Part shown: positions 7,762 to 17,707 of the stretch, one piece after another | Numbering within the stretch: the first letter of the stretch is position 1 | Layout of the letters: the number at the start of each line of letters is the position of its first letter | NCBI RefSeq assembly: GCF_014641695.1 | Contig: NZ_BMIF01000001.1 | Location: forward strand, 682,001-746,000 | Direction: 5' to 3' | DNA length: 64,000 bases | From: Nitratireductor aestuarii | GTDB taxonomy: Bacteria; Pseudomonadota; Alphaproteobacteria; Rhizobiales; Rhizobiaceae | Notes under the pieces: generated by a model | Told to the model about the DNA's origin: nothing | Databases searched by the model: none | What the model saw: only the letters and a program-made list of their open reading frames with translations | Position numbers and translations under genes: made by a program

Positions 7762-9003
7762 TTATCCAAAGAACTTGCGCGCTTCAAAGAGCGCCTCGGC
7801 CAGGGCATCAACCTCGGCCCGCGTATTATACATGCCGAATGAGGCACGGCATGTCGACGTCACACCAAAACGCTTCAACAACGGCTGCGCGCAATGGGTT
7901 CCCGCACGAACCGCCACGCCAGCACGGTCGATCACCATGGAAACGTCGTGGGAATGGATGCCTTCGAGCTCGAAGGAGACGATGGCGCCCTTGCCCGGCG
8001 CATTGCCGAAGATGCGGAGCGTATTAATCTCAGACAGCCGCTCATGAGCATATTTCACGAGGTCAGCCTCATGCGCCGCGATCTTCTCGCGTCCGATCCG
8101 CTCGATGTATTCGAGTGAAGCGCCAAGCCCAATCGCCTGCACGATGGGCGGCGTACCAGCCTCAAAGCGATGCGGCGGTTCGTTGTAGGTGACGTTTTCC
8201 TCCGTCACCGTCTCGATCATCTCGCCGCCGCCCATGAAGGGCCGCGTTTCCATCAGCAGCTCTTCCCTGCCGTAGAGGAAACCGATGCCCGACGGTCCGT
8301 AAAGCTTGTGGCCGGTGCAGATGTAGAAATCGCTGCCGAGGTCCTGAACGTCGACGGGCAGATGCACCGCAGCCTGGCTGCCATCCACCAGCACCTTGAT
8401 GCCGCGCTCATGCGCGAGCTTCACGATGTCCTTGATCGGCGTCACCGTGCCCAGCATGTTCGACATGTGGGTGATGGCGATCAGCTTCGTGCGTTCGGTG
8501 AGGCACTTCTCCAGGTCTTCGATGTGAAAGCTGCCATCGTCGTGCACCGGCGCGAAGACCAGCTTCGCCCCCTGACGCTCGCGGATGAAGTGCCAGGGAA
8601 CGATGTTGGAATGGTGCTCCATGATGGAGAGCACGATCTCGTCACCCTCGCCGATGCGGGGCATCGCGTAGCCATAGGCAACCAGGTTAATGGCCTCGGT
8701 CGCAGACCTGGTGAAGATGATCTCGTTGACCGACTTCGCGCCGATGAAGCGGCGCACGGTTTCGCGAGCCTTCTCGTAGGCGTCGGTCGCCGCGTTCGAC
8801 AGGAAATGCAGGCCACGATGAACGTTGGCATATTCCTGGGTATAGGCGTGGGTTACCGCATCGATCATGACCTGCGGCTTCTGGGCCGAAGCGCCATTGT
8901 CCAGGTAGACCAGCGGCTTCCCGTAGACCTGCCGGGACAGAATGGGAAAGTCGCGGCGGACCGCCTCTACGTCATAGGCTGTGTTTTCCACTTTCTGATC
9001 CAT
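7762..9003 (-). CDS. sufS: SufS cysteine desulfurase (group II)
   Basis: A 413-residue PLP enzyme that removes sulfur from L-cysteine for Fe-S cluster building. The PLP lysine is in CTGHKLYGPSGIGFLYG, and the active-site cysteine is in VRAGTHCAQPLLKRFG, the short-loop signature of SufS-type enzymes. GGAGA sits five bases before the ATG. It follows sufD by 65 bases. No sufE is seen in this operon, so the sulfur acceptor is either SufBCD directly or an unlinked SufE. Confidence 0.93.
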   Translation of the reverse strand: MDQKVENTAYDVEAVRRDFPILSRQVYGKPLVYLDNGASAQKPQVMIDAVTHAYTQEYANVHRGLHFLSNAATDAYEKARETVRRFIGAKSVNEIIFTRSATEAINLVAYGYAMPRIGEGDEIVLSIMEHHSNIVPWHFIRERQGAKLVFAPVHDDGSFHIEDLEKCLTERTKLIAITHMSNMLGTVTPIKDIVKLAHERGIKVLVDGSQAAVHLPVDVQDLGSDFYICTGHKLYGPSGIGFLYGREELLMETRPFMGGGEMIETVTEENVTYNEPPHRFEAGTPPIVQAIGLGASLEYIERIGREKIAAHEADLVKYAHERLSEINTLRIFGNAPGKGAIVSFELEGIHSHDVSMVIDRAGVAVRAGTHCAQPLLKRFGVTSTCRASFGMYNTRAEVDALAEALFEARKFFG

Positions 9004-9068
9004 CCGGTCTCCGCCCTGGGAAATTCAAGAGGCTCCACCCGCGTTGTGCGGGTAGAGCCGTATTGCAG

Positions 9069-10334
9069 TTAGGCGTGTGCTTCGAACCAGCGGTTGAGCT
9101 TGTCCTCAAGCACTTCGATGGCTTGTTCGTTCTCGAGTTCCTCGATCACCTCGGCCAGGAACGCCTTCACCAGCAGCCCGCGGGCCGACTTTTCCTCGAT
9201 ACCGCGTGCCATCAGGTAGAAGAGGTGAGCCTTCTCGATCTCGGTAACCGTCGCACCGTGGCCGCAGACCACGTCATCCGCGAAGATTTCCAGCTCCGGC
9301 TTGGTGGAGAAGCTGCCTTCGTCCGTCAGCAACAGGGTGTTGCAAGCCATCTTCGCGTCGGTCTTCTGCGCCTTCTGCGCAACGCGGATCATGCCCTGGA
9401 ACACACCATCCGCCCGCCCCGTCACGATGTTGCGGATCGTCTCGGTCGAATAGGTGTCGGGAGCGAGATGGTCGAGCACCATGGTGATATCGGAGTGCGC
9501 ATCGCCCGCCAGAAGATTGACGCCACGCAGATGGAACTGGGAGTGTTCCCCTTCCATACGTACACGAACTTCCTGGCGCGCAAGCTTCGCACCGGAGTTC
9601 ATGACGAAGAGCGTCAGCTTGGCATTGGCTGTAATCCGCGCCTTGAACTGTGCGAGATGATCCGCCTCGACGGGTTGATCCTGCACAATGATCCAGAGGA
9701 TCTCGGCACCCTCGCCAACGTCCAGTTCGGAAACCGACGACACCAATGCGCTGCCGGTACCGGTCTGACGCTCGACGATGACAGCCTTGGCGCCCTCGCC
9801 CGCGTTCACGACGAAGCGGGTGTGGACCTGGCCGCCCGCATGAACGTTCTGCAGCTCTACGGGATGGGCGATCTCGGCGCCAGCGGCGATATCGACGGCA
9901 TAACCATCGGCCACAAAGGCCGAGTTGATCGCACCAACGGTGTCATCCGTGCCGGCCAGCGTCAGCCGCTCGGCAAGCTTGCCGTCAGCAAGACCATTAA
10001 CCAGCGAAGCAACAGTCAGGCCATCAACATTCGCTGAAGCCGAAGCCTTGCCGCCAACGACGGAGAGGACCGTCGAACCGTCGAGAAGTGCAGCCTCAGC
10101 CGCAGCGCCCTGGCCCTGTGTGAAGGCCGCGACGTTCGACAGGAGACGGCGCAGGTCCGTGTAGTGCCAGGACTCGACGCGGCGCGTCGGCAGGCCACGG
10201 CCGATTAGTTCGGCAGCAGCCTTGCGCTGGGCTTTGACCGATGAATCACCCGGCAGTGCTTCACCATGGGCGGCGAAGGCATCCAGCAGAAGCTCTTCGG
10301 CAGCCGTTCGCTTTATCTGCGTTTGAATATTCAT
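9069..10334 (-). CDS. sufD: SufD, Fe-S scaffold subunit
   Basis: A 421-residue SufB/SufD-family protein that forms the SufBC2D scaffold. Family landmarks are present: ARGIEEKSARGLLVKAFL near the C terminus, and FADDVVCGHGATVTEIE with the conserved Cys-His region before it. The frame extends six bases further to a TTG, but AGGA sits six bases before the ATG at 10334, which is taken as the start. Eight bases separate it from sufC. Confidence 0.92.
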   Translation of the reverse strand: MNIQTQIKRTAAEELLLDAFAAHGEALPGDSSVKAQRKAAAELIGRGLPTRRVESWHYTDLRRLLSNVAAFTQGQGAAAEAALLDGSTVLSVVGGKASASANVDGLTVASLVNGLADGKLAERLTLAGTDDTVGAINSAFVADGYAVDIAAGAEIAHPVELQNVHAGGQVHTRFVVNAGEGAKAVIVERQTGTGSALVSSVSELDVGEGAEILWIIVQDQPVEADHLAQFKARITANAKLTLFVMNSGAKLARQEVRVRMEGEHSQFHLRGVNLLAGDAHSDITMVLDHLAPDTYSTETIRNIVTGRADGVFQGMIRVAQKAQKTDAKMACNTLLLTDEGSFSTKPELEIFADDVVCGHGATVTEIEKAHLFYLMARGIEEKSARGLLVKAFLAEVIEELENEQAIEVLEDKLNRWFEAHA

Positions 10335-10342
10335 CACCAATC

Positions 10343-11098
<756 letters not shown>

Positions 11099-11134
11099 TG
11101 TGTAATTTCCTAAAAATTCCTGTGGGGGCAGCTG

Positions 11135-12643
11135 TTAGCCAACCGAGCCTTCAAGCGAGATGCTGATGAGTTTCTGTGCCTCTACGGCAAACTCCATCGG
11201 CAGTTCCTGGATGACGTCCTTGACGAAGCCGTTCACGATCAGCGCGATCGCTTCCTCTTCCGGGATGCCGCGCTGCATGACGTAGAACTTCTGGTCCTCG
11301 GAGATCTTCGAGGTGGTCGCCTCGTGCTCAACCTTGGCCGAAGCGTTCTTTGCCTCGATATAGGGAACCGTGTGCGCACCGCACTGGTCGCCGATCAGCA
11401 GCGAGTCACAGTTGGTGAAGTTACGCGCACCCTCTGCCTTGCGATGGATCGAAACCTGACCGCGATAGGTGTTGTTCGAATTGCCGGCAGAGATACCCTT
11501 GGAGATGATGCGGCTGGACGTGTTCTTGCCCAGGTGGATCATCTTCGTTCCGGAGTCGATCTGCTGGTAGCCGTTGGAAACGGCGATCGAGTAGAACTCG
11601 CCAACCGAATTGTCACCGCGCAGGATGCAGGACGGGTACTTCCAGGTGATCGCCGAACCGGTTTCGACCTGCGTCCAGGAGATCTTGGAGTTCTTGCCAC
11701 GGCAGTCGCCACGCTTGGTGACGAAGTTGTAGATACCGCCCTTGCCTTCAGCGTCGCCCGGGTACCAGTTCTGCACCGTCGAGTACTTGATCTCGGCATC
11801 ATCGAGCGCGATCAGCTCGACAACGGCAGCATGCAGCTGGTTTTCGTCGCGCTGGGGCGCCGTGCAGCCTTCCAGGTAGGAGACGTAGGCACCCTCTTCC
11901 GCGATGATCAGCGTGCGCTCGAACTGGCCCGTGTTCTTCTCGTTGATACGGAAATAGGTGGACAGCTCCATCGGGCAGCGAACGCCCTTCGGCACGAACA
12001 CGAACGAGCCGTCCGTGAACACGGCGGAGTTCAACGTCGCATAGTAGTTGTCCGAGACAGGAACCACGGAGCCGAGGTACTTCTGCACCAGTTCCGGATA
12101 CTCGCGGATCGCCTCGGAGATCGAGCAGAAGATCACGCCCGCCTTGGCAAGCTCTTCCCTGAAGGTCGTGACGACGGAAACGGAGTCGAAGACGGCATCA
12201 ACGGCCACGCGGCCAGATGCATAGACGTTGTCGCTCGGCTCGTCGCTTGCAGGCTTCTGCACGCCAGCAAGGATTTCCTGCTCACGGAGCGGAATGCCAA
12301 GCTTCTCATAGGTCTTCAGGAGTTCCGGATCCACCTCGTCAAGCGACGTCGGTCCGGTGATGCCCTTCGGTGCTGCAAAATAGTGCAGATCCTGGAAGTC
12401 GATCTTCGGATATTCGACGCGCGCCCAGGTCGGCTCTTCCATCGTCAGCCAGCGACGATAGGCACCGAGACGCCATTCGAGCATCCACTCGGGCTCGTCC
12501 TTCTTGGCCGAAATGAAGCGAATGATATCTTCATTGAGCCCCTTCGGGGCCTTGTCGCTCTCGATGAGAGTTTCGAAACCGTACTTGTACTGGTCCACAT
12601 CAAGCGTGCGGACTGTATCAATGGTTTCTTGTACTGCAGCCAT
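11135..12643 (-). CDS. sufB: SufB, Fe-S scaffold subunit
   Basis: A 502-residue SufB with the conserved core [58 protein letters not shown] and the C-terminal ARGFxN-like region ([17 protein letters not shown]). It provides the scaffold on which SufC and SufD build clusters. GGAGA lies seven bases before the ATG. A 162-base gap with a long inverted repeat separates it from the upstream desulfurase gene. Confidence 0.94.
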   Translation of the reverse strand: MAAVQETIDTVRTLDVDQYKYGFETLIESDKAPKGLNEDIIRFISAKKDEPEWMLEWRLGAYRRWLTMEEPTWARVEYPKIDFQDLHYFAAPKGITGPTSLDEVDPELLKTYEKLGIPLREQEILAGVQKPASDEPSDNVYASGRVAVDAVFDSVSVVTTFREELAKAGVIFCSISEAIREYPELVQKYLGSVVPVSDNYYATLNSAVFTDGSFVFVPKGVRCPMELSTYFRINEKNTGQFERTLIIAEEGAYVSYLEGCTAPQRDENQLHAAVVELIALDDAEIKYSTVQNWYPGDAEGKGGIYNFVTKRGDCRGKNSKISWTQVETGSAITWKYPSCILRGDNSVGEFYSIAVSNGYQQIDSGTKMIHLGKNTSSRIISKGISAGNSNNTYRGQVSIHRKAEGARNFTNCDSLLIGDQCGAHTVPYIEAKNASAKVEHEATTSKISEDQKFYVMQRGIPEEEAIALIVNGFVKDVIQELPMEFAVEAQKLISISLEGSVG

Positions 12644-12692
12644 TAACGTTCTCCATAGGCCGGATTCAAGGTCCGGAAACTTGCAAACTCTG

Positions 12693-12739
12693 GCGGGATG
12701 AAGCCTATCTAGTCATTCCGGACGCTAAATTCATCCCGC
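12693..12739 (-). repeat. 10-base inverted repeat inside the suf operon
   Basis: GCGGGATGAA at 12693-12702 and TTCATCCCGC at 12730-12739 are exact complements across 27 bases, in the leader of sufB. In the mRNA it would form a stem-loop 50-100 bases before the sufB start. No T-run follows, so simple termination is unlikely. Confidence 0.75.
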
Positions 12740-12805
12740 AAAACCGAAAATATGTGTCTTTTACTCCAATTTTTCACCAGTCTGTGATCGTCGGAATATT
12801 GTCCC

Positions 12806-13972
12806 TCAGGCGGCGCTAGCGCGCCTGCGTCCCGAGACGAATTTTTCCAGGGCGGTACCGAAGAACTCGATATCATTGTCCGTCGTGCCGCTGCCAATCG
12901 ATATGCGCAGGGCCCCTGCCTGATCGGCATGGCCCATGGCCTTGAGCACATGGCTCGGACCCACCTTGCCGGATGAGCACGCAGACCCAGCCGAGAGCGC
13001 CACGCCGGCAAGATCAAAAGCGATCTGTGCCGTCTCCGCCTTCACGCCCGGCATCGAGAAGAAGACCGTGTTTGGAAGCCGCCCGGCTCCCTCGCCATAG
13101 ATCGTCGCGCCGGGAGCGTGCTGATGGATCAACGCTTCGATTCGTACGCGCTTGTTTTTGATGGCCTCGATCCCGTCGAGCTGCGCCAACGCCTCGCGGG
13201 CAGCCGCGCCGAAACCTGCGATACCCGGAATGTTTTCCGTGCCAGCGCGGTGGCTCTTCTCCTGCCCGCCACCCTTGATAAGCGGCCTGGGCATCAAGAG
13301 ATCGGAAGCGCCAATGATGGCGCCGGCGCCCTTTGGCCCGCCGATCTTGTGCGAGGAGACGATGAAGAAATCCGCGTAACCGGCTGAAATATCCAGCGGA
13401 ATTCTCCCAGCCGCCTGTACGGCATCATAGATGATCAGGCCCCCAGCGGCACGCACGATGGAGGCAATGTCTTCCACGGGCTGTAGCACGCCGGTCTCAT
13501 TGTTCGCATTGTGGAGCATCACCAGCGGCAGGCCCGCCGAAGCATCATGAGCGGCAAGTGCTGCACGCAACGCGTCGAGATCGAGCACACCGTCTGGACG
13601 AACCGCAATCTGCTGAACCGCATCGGAAGCAAACTGGCCGCCCGAGAGCACACAGGGGTGATCGGCCGCCGAAACATAGGCGCGTGAATAGCGCACCGGC
13701 GAACGTCCCATCTGCCAGTTCGGCGTCAGCAGCATGTTCGCCGCTTCCGTCGCGCCGGAGGTGAACACGACATGCTCCGGCTTGGCGTCAAAGAGAGCAG
13801 CCACGTTGCGGCGCGCCTGATCGATGATCTGCCGGGAGGCGCGGCCTTCGGCATGCACGGACGAGGGATTGGCGGCATCGAGCGCATCAAGCATCGCCTG
13901 CCGCGCTGCGGGAAGCAGCGGCGCAGTAGCGTTATAATCGAGATAGATGCGCCGTCTCGTCATGCTTTCCAT
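12806..13972 (-). CDS. sufS2: Cysteine desulfurase (IscS/NifS-like), first gene of the suf operon
   Basis: A 388-residue PLP enzyme of the group I (IscS/NifS) type: start region YLDYNATAPL, PLP lysine in SSHKIGGPKGAGAI, histidine in HRAGTENIPGI, and active-site cysteine in ALSAGSACSSGKVGPSHVL. It heads the operon that also contains a group II SufS, the S2-B-C-D-S1-X-A layout known in Agrobacterium. The frame runs to a TTG at 14029, but family homology begins at MTRRRIYLDYN, so ATG 13972 (or 13963) is more likely. Confidence 0.87.
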   Translation of the reverse strand: MESMTRRRIYLDYNATAPLLPAARQAMLDALDAANPSSVHAEGRASRQIIDQARRNVAALFDAKPEHVVFTSGATEAANMLLTPNWQMGRSPVRYSRAYVSAADHPCVLSGGQFASDAVQQIAVRPDGVLDLDALRAALAAHDASAGLPLVMLHNANNETGVLQPVEDIASIVRAAGGLIIYDAVQAAGRIPLDISAGYADFFIVSSHKIGGPKGAGAIIGASDLLMPRPLIKGGGQEKSHRAGTENIPGIAGFGAAAREALAQLDGIEAIKNKRVRIEALIHQHAPGATIYGEGAGRLPNTVFFSMPGVKAETAQIAFDLAGVALSAGSACSSGKVGPSHVLKAMGHADQAGALRISIGSGTTDNDIEFFGTALEKFVSGRRRASAA

Positions 13973-14055
13973 GGCCTGGCGCCGCAGCTCGTCGTCACGG
14001 CGCTTAATTTCCTTGAATTTTGAAGGCAAGACGTCCTATTTACGCGTCTTACCGG

Positions 14056-14075
14056 GGTGCAATAAAAGTTGCACC
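14056..14075 (-). promoter_or_regulatory. Seven-base dyad in the suf promoter region
   Basis: GGTGCAA at 14056-14062 and TTGCACC at 14069-14075 are exact inverted repeats six bases apart. They lie just downstream (on the suf strand) of the Irr-like site, where a -10 element would fall. It could be a second operator; no known motif was assigned. Confidence 0.55.
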
Positions 14076-14077
14076 AC

Positions 14078-14094
14078 TTTTGAACAATTCTAAA
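14078..14094. promoter_or_regulatory. Putative Irr-binding site (ICE motif) of the suf operon
   Basis: TTTTGAA-CAA-TTCTAAA is a 7-3-7 inverted repeat with one mismatch. It agrees with the rhizobial iron control element, in which TTTAGAA and TTCTAAA half-sites flank three bases. Irr is the iron- and haem-responsive regulator of Rhizobiales, and suf operons are known members of the iron regulon there. The site lies between the suf operon and the divergent hydrolase gene. Confidence 0.6.
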
Positions 14095-14174
14095 CAAGCT
14101 TCTATTGGAGGCACTGGCGTCACGTCAAGCCCTGCCATCGCACGCAGGGAGGTTTCGCCCAAGCTGGAGTCACT

Positions 14175-14849
14175 ATGCCCGAGGTCATTTTTAATGGTCC
14201 CGCCGGTCGTCTGGAAGGCCGCTATCAGCCGTCCACGGAAAAGAACGCCCCGATCGCCATCATCCTGCATCCGCACCCCCAGTTCGGCGGCACGATGAAC
14301 AACAAGATCGTCTACGATCTTTTCTACCTGTTTCAGTCGCGTGGCTTCACAACCCTGAGGTTCAACTTCCGCGGTATCGGCCGCAGCCAGGGCGCCTTTG
14401 ACCATGGCGCAGGCGAACTGTCCGATGCCGCAGCAGCACTCGACTGGATCCAGTCGCTGCACCCCGACTCGAAGAACTGCTGGGTCGCCGGCTACTCCTT
14501 CGGCGCCTGGATCGGCATGCAGCTTCTGATGCGCCGTCCGGAGATCGAAGGCTTCATGTCGATCTCGCCGCAGCCGAACCTCTACGACTTCTCGTTCCTG
14601 GCGCCCTGCCCCTCGTCCGGCCTGATCATCCACGGCAGCGACGACCGCGTGGCGCCGCCGCAGGACGTACAGGGTCTTGTCGACAAGCTGCACACCCAGA
14701 AGGGTATCACGATCACGCAGAAGACGCTGCCTGGCGCCAACCACTTCTATTCGAACATGCACGAGACGCTGATCGAGGAGTGCGCCGAGTATCTCGACGC
14801 CCGTCTGCGTGGTGAACTGGCGGAAGCGCGCCCGAAGCGTCTGCGCTAA
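14175..14849 (+). CDS. Alpha/beta-hydrolase of unknown substrate
   Basis: A 224-residue cytoplasmic protein with an alpha/beta-hydrolase fold. HPHPQFGGTMNNK sits near residue 36, the nucleophile elbow is GYSFGAW (about residue 115), the acid is in HGSDDRVAPP and the histidine in PGANHFY. This is the short dienelactone-hydrolase-like group common in alphaproteobacteria, often annotated only as hydrolase. It is divergent from the suf operon and shares its regulatory region. A good intrinsic terminator follows. Confidence 0.82.
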   Translation: MPEVIFNGPAGRLEGRYQPSTEKNAPIAIILHPHPQFGGTMNNKIVYDLFYLFQSRGFTTLRFNFRGIGRSQGAFDHGAGELSDAAAALDWIQSLHPDSKNCWVAGYSFGAWIGMQLLMRRPEIEGFMSISPQPNLYDFSFLAPCPSSGLIIHGSDDRVAPPQDVQGLVDKLHTQKGITITQKTLPGANHFYSNMHETLIEECAEYLDARLRGELAEARPKRLR

Positions 14850-14872
14850 TTCTCACCCTATCCGACGTCATG

Positions 14873-14900
14873 AAGCCCGGTTCTTGCGACCGGGCTTTTT
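14873..14900 (+). terminator. Intrinsic terminator after the hydrolase gene
   Basis: AGCCCGG and CCGGGCT arms with a short loop are followed by a T-run, just before the convergent anmK stop. Confidence 0.85.
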
Positions 14901-14903
14901 GAT

Positions 14904-16025
14904 TCAGGCGGGTTCCGCGATCACGCCACCACTCACCGGCTCCCGACATCCAGTCGTCGTCGGGAAGGTGAGCGGCAGACCTTTGGAAGCGCGTACTGCG
15001 AGGTAGGCCCAGGCCTCCGCTTCCATGGAATCACCATCAAGCCCCAGCTCATCCGCTGGTTTAACAAGTGCATGATTTGATTCAGCAAGTTCGCTCAGGT
15101 GCTTGATTATGAATCGATTCTTCTGGCCACCGCCGCAGACGATCCAGAGCTTCGGCGTCTCCGGCAGGTGTTCTTGCGCGCGAATGATCGCCTCCGCCGT
15201 AACCGCAGCCAGGGTGCGGGCACCATCCTCCAGCCCAAGATCCTTCACCGGCTGAAGATCAAAATCATGGCGGTCGAGTGACTTTGGCCCAGGTTTTTCA
15301 AAGAATGGATTCGCCAGATATGCGTCCACCACACTGCGGACAACCTGGCCCCCGCTCGCGATCTTACCATCCTCGTCGAACGGCACACCGGCCTTCTGAA
15401 ACACCCATTGATCGATGAGCGCATTGCCGGGGCCGCTGTCGAAGGCGATCGGATCACCCTGCTCCGGGATGAAGGTGATGTTGGAAATCCCGCCGATATT
15501 GACGAAGCAGAGCGGCAACCGCTTCTCGCCATCAGGCAGCGAGGCAGCCAGCGCCACGTGGTAGACCGGCACGAGTGGAGCTCCCTGCCCGCCGTGTCGC
15601 ATGTCTTCCGCACGCATGTCGTAGGCGACGCGGATGCCGATGCTCCGCGCCAGCGCTTCACCATCACCGATCTGCACCGTCAGAGCCTCATGCGGCCGGT
15701 GGAGCACCGTCTGACCGTGAAATCCGACAATGTCCGGTCGCCATCCATCACCATGCTGGTCGAGAAAGCGCTTCACTGCATCAGCGTGGAGTGTGGTCAG
15801 CTCCTGCTCGATCTCCGCCAGCGGACCTGGACGCTCGTTGCGAACCTTGATCTGCTTTGCAACCTGCAGCGCTTCCTCAAGCCGCTTGCGGAAGGATGCA
15901 TCATGGGAAACGGCCATGGAAGGCCCGCGCTCGACCACACCTTCTCCGTCGGTACGGATCACGGCAAGGTCGATCCCATCCATGGACGTGCCGCTCATCA
16001 GCCCGAGAGCTGTCACCTTGGTCAT
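14904..16025 (-). CDS. anmK: Anhydro-N-acetylmuramic acid kinase
   Basis: A 373-residue sugar kinase that phosphorylates and opens 1,6-anhydroMurNAc during peptidoglycan recycling. It starts with the family's [13 protein letters not shown] and has [13 protein letters not shown] (about residue 195) and [12 protein letters not shown] (about 295). GGAGA sits seven bases before the ATG. It is convergent with the hydrolase gene and divergent from tyrS. A second recycling enzyme, NagZ, is encoded at 41071. Confidence 0.94.
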   Translation of the reverse strand: MTKVTALGLMSGTSMDGIDLAVIRTDGEGVVERGPSMAVSHDASFRKRLEEALQVAKQIKVRNERPGPLAEIEQELTTLHADAVKRFLDQHGDGWRPDIVGFHGQTVLHRPHEALTVQIGDGEALARSIGIRVAYDMRAEDMRHGGQGAPLVPVYHVALAASLPDGEKRLPLCFVNIGGISNITFIPEQGDPIAFDSGPGNALIDQWVFQKAGVPFDEDGKIASGGQVVRSVVDAYLANPFFEKPGPKSLDRHDFDLQPVKDLGLEDGARTLAAVTAEAIIRAQEHLPETPKLWIVCGGGQKNRFIIKHLSELAESNHALVKPADELGLDGDSMEAEAWAYLAVRASKGLPLTFPTTTGCREPVSGGVIAEPA

Positions 16026-16153
16026 TCAAGTCTCCTTCCGCACTGCGGCGAAAATCGCCTTCCCGCTGCGCTGCTTGTGCTTGTCCGCAACGCTTGTTCG
16101 GTGGTAAAGGCCGCACTCACCCTTACATCCTTGTTGAACGGGATTTGCAGAAA

Positions 16154-17407
16154 ATGCCCGAATTTAAATCAGATTTCCTGCGCATTTTGTCCGAGCGCGG
16201 CTTTATCCACCAGACCTCCGACGACCGGGGACTGGACGACCTTTTCAGCAAGGAGATCGTCACCGCCTATATCGGCTATGACCCGACAGCCAGCAGCCTG
16301 CACGTCGGTCACCTGACCCAGATCATGATGCTGCACTGGCTCCAGCAGACGGGCCATCGCCCGATCGCGCTGATGGGCGGCGGCACGGGCATGATCGGTG
16401 ACCCGTCCTTCAAGGACGAGGCCCGAAAGCTGATGACGCCTGAGATCATCAACTCCAACCTCGACAACATGAAGAAGTCGTTCTCCCGTTACCTCCGCTT
16501 TGGTGACGGCCCGAACGACGCCATCATGGCGAACAACGCCGACTGGCTGCTGAAGATCAACTACATCGAGTTCCTGCGCGACGTAGGCAGGCACTTCTCG
16601 GTCAACCGCATGCTCTCGTTCGATTCGGTGAAGCTGCGCCTCGACCGCGAGCAGTCGCTGTCCTTCCTCGAATTCAACTACATGATCCTGCAGGCCTACG
16701 ACTTCACGGTCCTCTCCGACCTCTACAACTGCCGTCTGCAGATGGGTGGCTCCGACCAGTGGGGCAACATCGTCAACGGTATCGATCTCGGCCATCGTCT
16801 TGGCAAGCCGCAGCTTTATGCGCTGACCTCGCCGCTGCTCACCACAGCCTCCGGCCAGAAGATGGGCAAGACGGCTGCCGGTGCGGTATGGCTGAGCCCC
16901 GAGCTTCTGAGCCCCTATGACTTCTGGCAGTACTGGCGCAACACCGAGGATGCCGACGTTGGCCGCTTCCTGAAACTCTTCACCACGCTCCCGATGGACG
17001 AGATCGCCCGTCTCGAATCCCTTCAGGGCGCGGAAGTGAACGAGGCCAAGAAGATCCTCGCCAATGAAGTGACCGCCATGCTGCACGGCCGCGAGGCCGC
17101 CGACCAGGCTGCCGAGACCGCCCGCAAGACGTTTGAGGAAGGCGCACTCGCCGAGACACTGCCGACGATCACGGTTCCGGCCGCTGAACTGGAAGCTGGC
17201 GTTGGCCTCCTGGCGATGTTCGTCCGCGCTGGTCTTGCTGCTTCCAACGGCGAAGCACGCCGCCATGTCCAGGGTGGCGCGGTACGCATCAACGATGCAG
17301 CGATCCAGGACGACAAGTACGTCGTAGGCTCCAAGGACATTACCGCCGATGGCGTGATCAAGCTCTCTCTGGGCCGCAAGAAGCACATTCTGGTTCGGCC
17401 CGAGTAA
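16154..17407 (+). CDS. tyrS: Tyrosyl-tRNA synthetase
   Basis: A 417-residue class I synthetase (TyrRS type 1). The HIGH-type motif is SLHVGHLTQ, the tyrosine and tRNA region is [11 protein letters not shown], the KMSKS-type motif is [11 protein letters not shown], and a C-terminal S4 RNA-binding domain ([19 protein letters not shown]) is present. The frame is open far upstream; ATG 16154 gives the standard [12 protein letters not shown] start. It is divergent from anmK and followed by a strong terminator. Confidence 0.95.
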   Translation: MPEFKSDFLRILSERGFIHQTSDDRGLDDLFSKEIVTAYIGYDPTASSLHVGHLTQIMMLHWLQQTGHRPIALMGGGTGMIGDPSFKDEARKLMTPEIINSNLDNMKKSFSRYLRFGDGPNDAIMANNADWLLKINYIEFLRDVGRHFSVNRMLSFDSVKLRLDREQSLSFLEFNYMILQAYDFTVLSDLYNCRLQMGGSDQWGNIVNGIDLGHRLGKPQLYALTSPLLTTASGQKMGKTAAGAVWLSPELLSPYDFWQYWRNTEDADVGRFLKLFTTLPMDEIARLESLQGAEVNEAKKILANEVTAMLHGREAADQAAETARKTFEEGALAETLPTITVPAAELEAGVGLLAMFVRAGLAASNGEARRHVQGGAVRINDAAIQDDKYVVGSKDITADGVIKLSLGRKKHILVRPE

Positions 17408-17434
17408 CCACCTCGGCTCAACCCGAAAAGTAGA

Positions 17435-17466
17435 AGCGCCAGTGGCCCGGTCACTGGCGCTTTTTT
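17435..17466 (+). terminator. Intrinsic terminator of tyrS
   Basis: Ten-base arms AGCGCCAGTG and CACTGGCGCT with a seven-base loop are followed by a T-run. Confidence 0.92.
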
Positions 17467-17550
17467 ATGTCTGAACACCCGCCTTTTCAGCATCGACCAA
17501 AGACGGTACTGTTCAAGCGCTTGAGGGGGCAGTGATCCGGGGAAGCCATT

Positions 17551-17697
17551 ATGTTTTCCAACGAACATTGGCAAAAGCTATTCGCGAATGAACCGCGAGC
17601 CGACCTGAAGACGATCCTTCTACGCTCCTTCAGCCGTGCGTTTGCCACTTTTGCATATCCAGCACGCATCATCTTAAGTCTGAAGCGCGAGCGTTGA
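17551..17697 (+). CDS. Possible 48-residue small protein
   Basis: An ATG at 17551 with GGGGAAG six bases upstream opens a 48-codon frame (start MFSNEHWQKLFANEPR, end IILSLKRER) in an otherwise empty 300-base gap. The product would be basic with a mildly hydrophobic C-terminal half. No family is recognised. The good ribosome site is the main support, and the frame may be chance. Confidence 0.3.
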   Translation: MFSNEHWQKLFANEPRADLKTILLRSFSRAFATFAYPARIILSLKRER

Positions 17698-17707
17698 GCA
17701 CCTACCC

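Noticed and set aside
11324-12646. 440-codon frame opposite sufB
   Set aside because: Shadow of sufB with no family features of its own.
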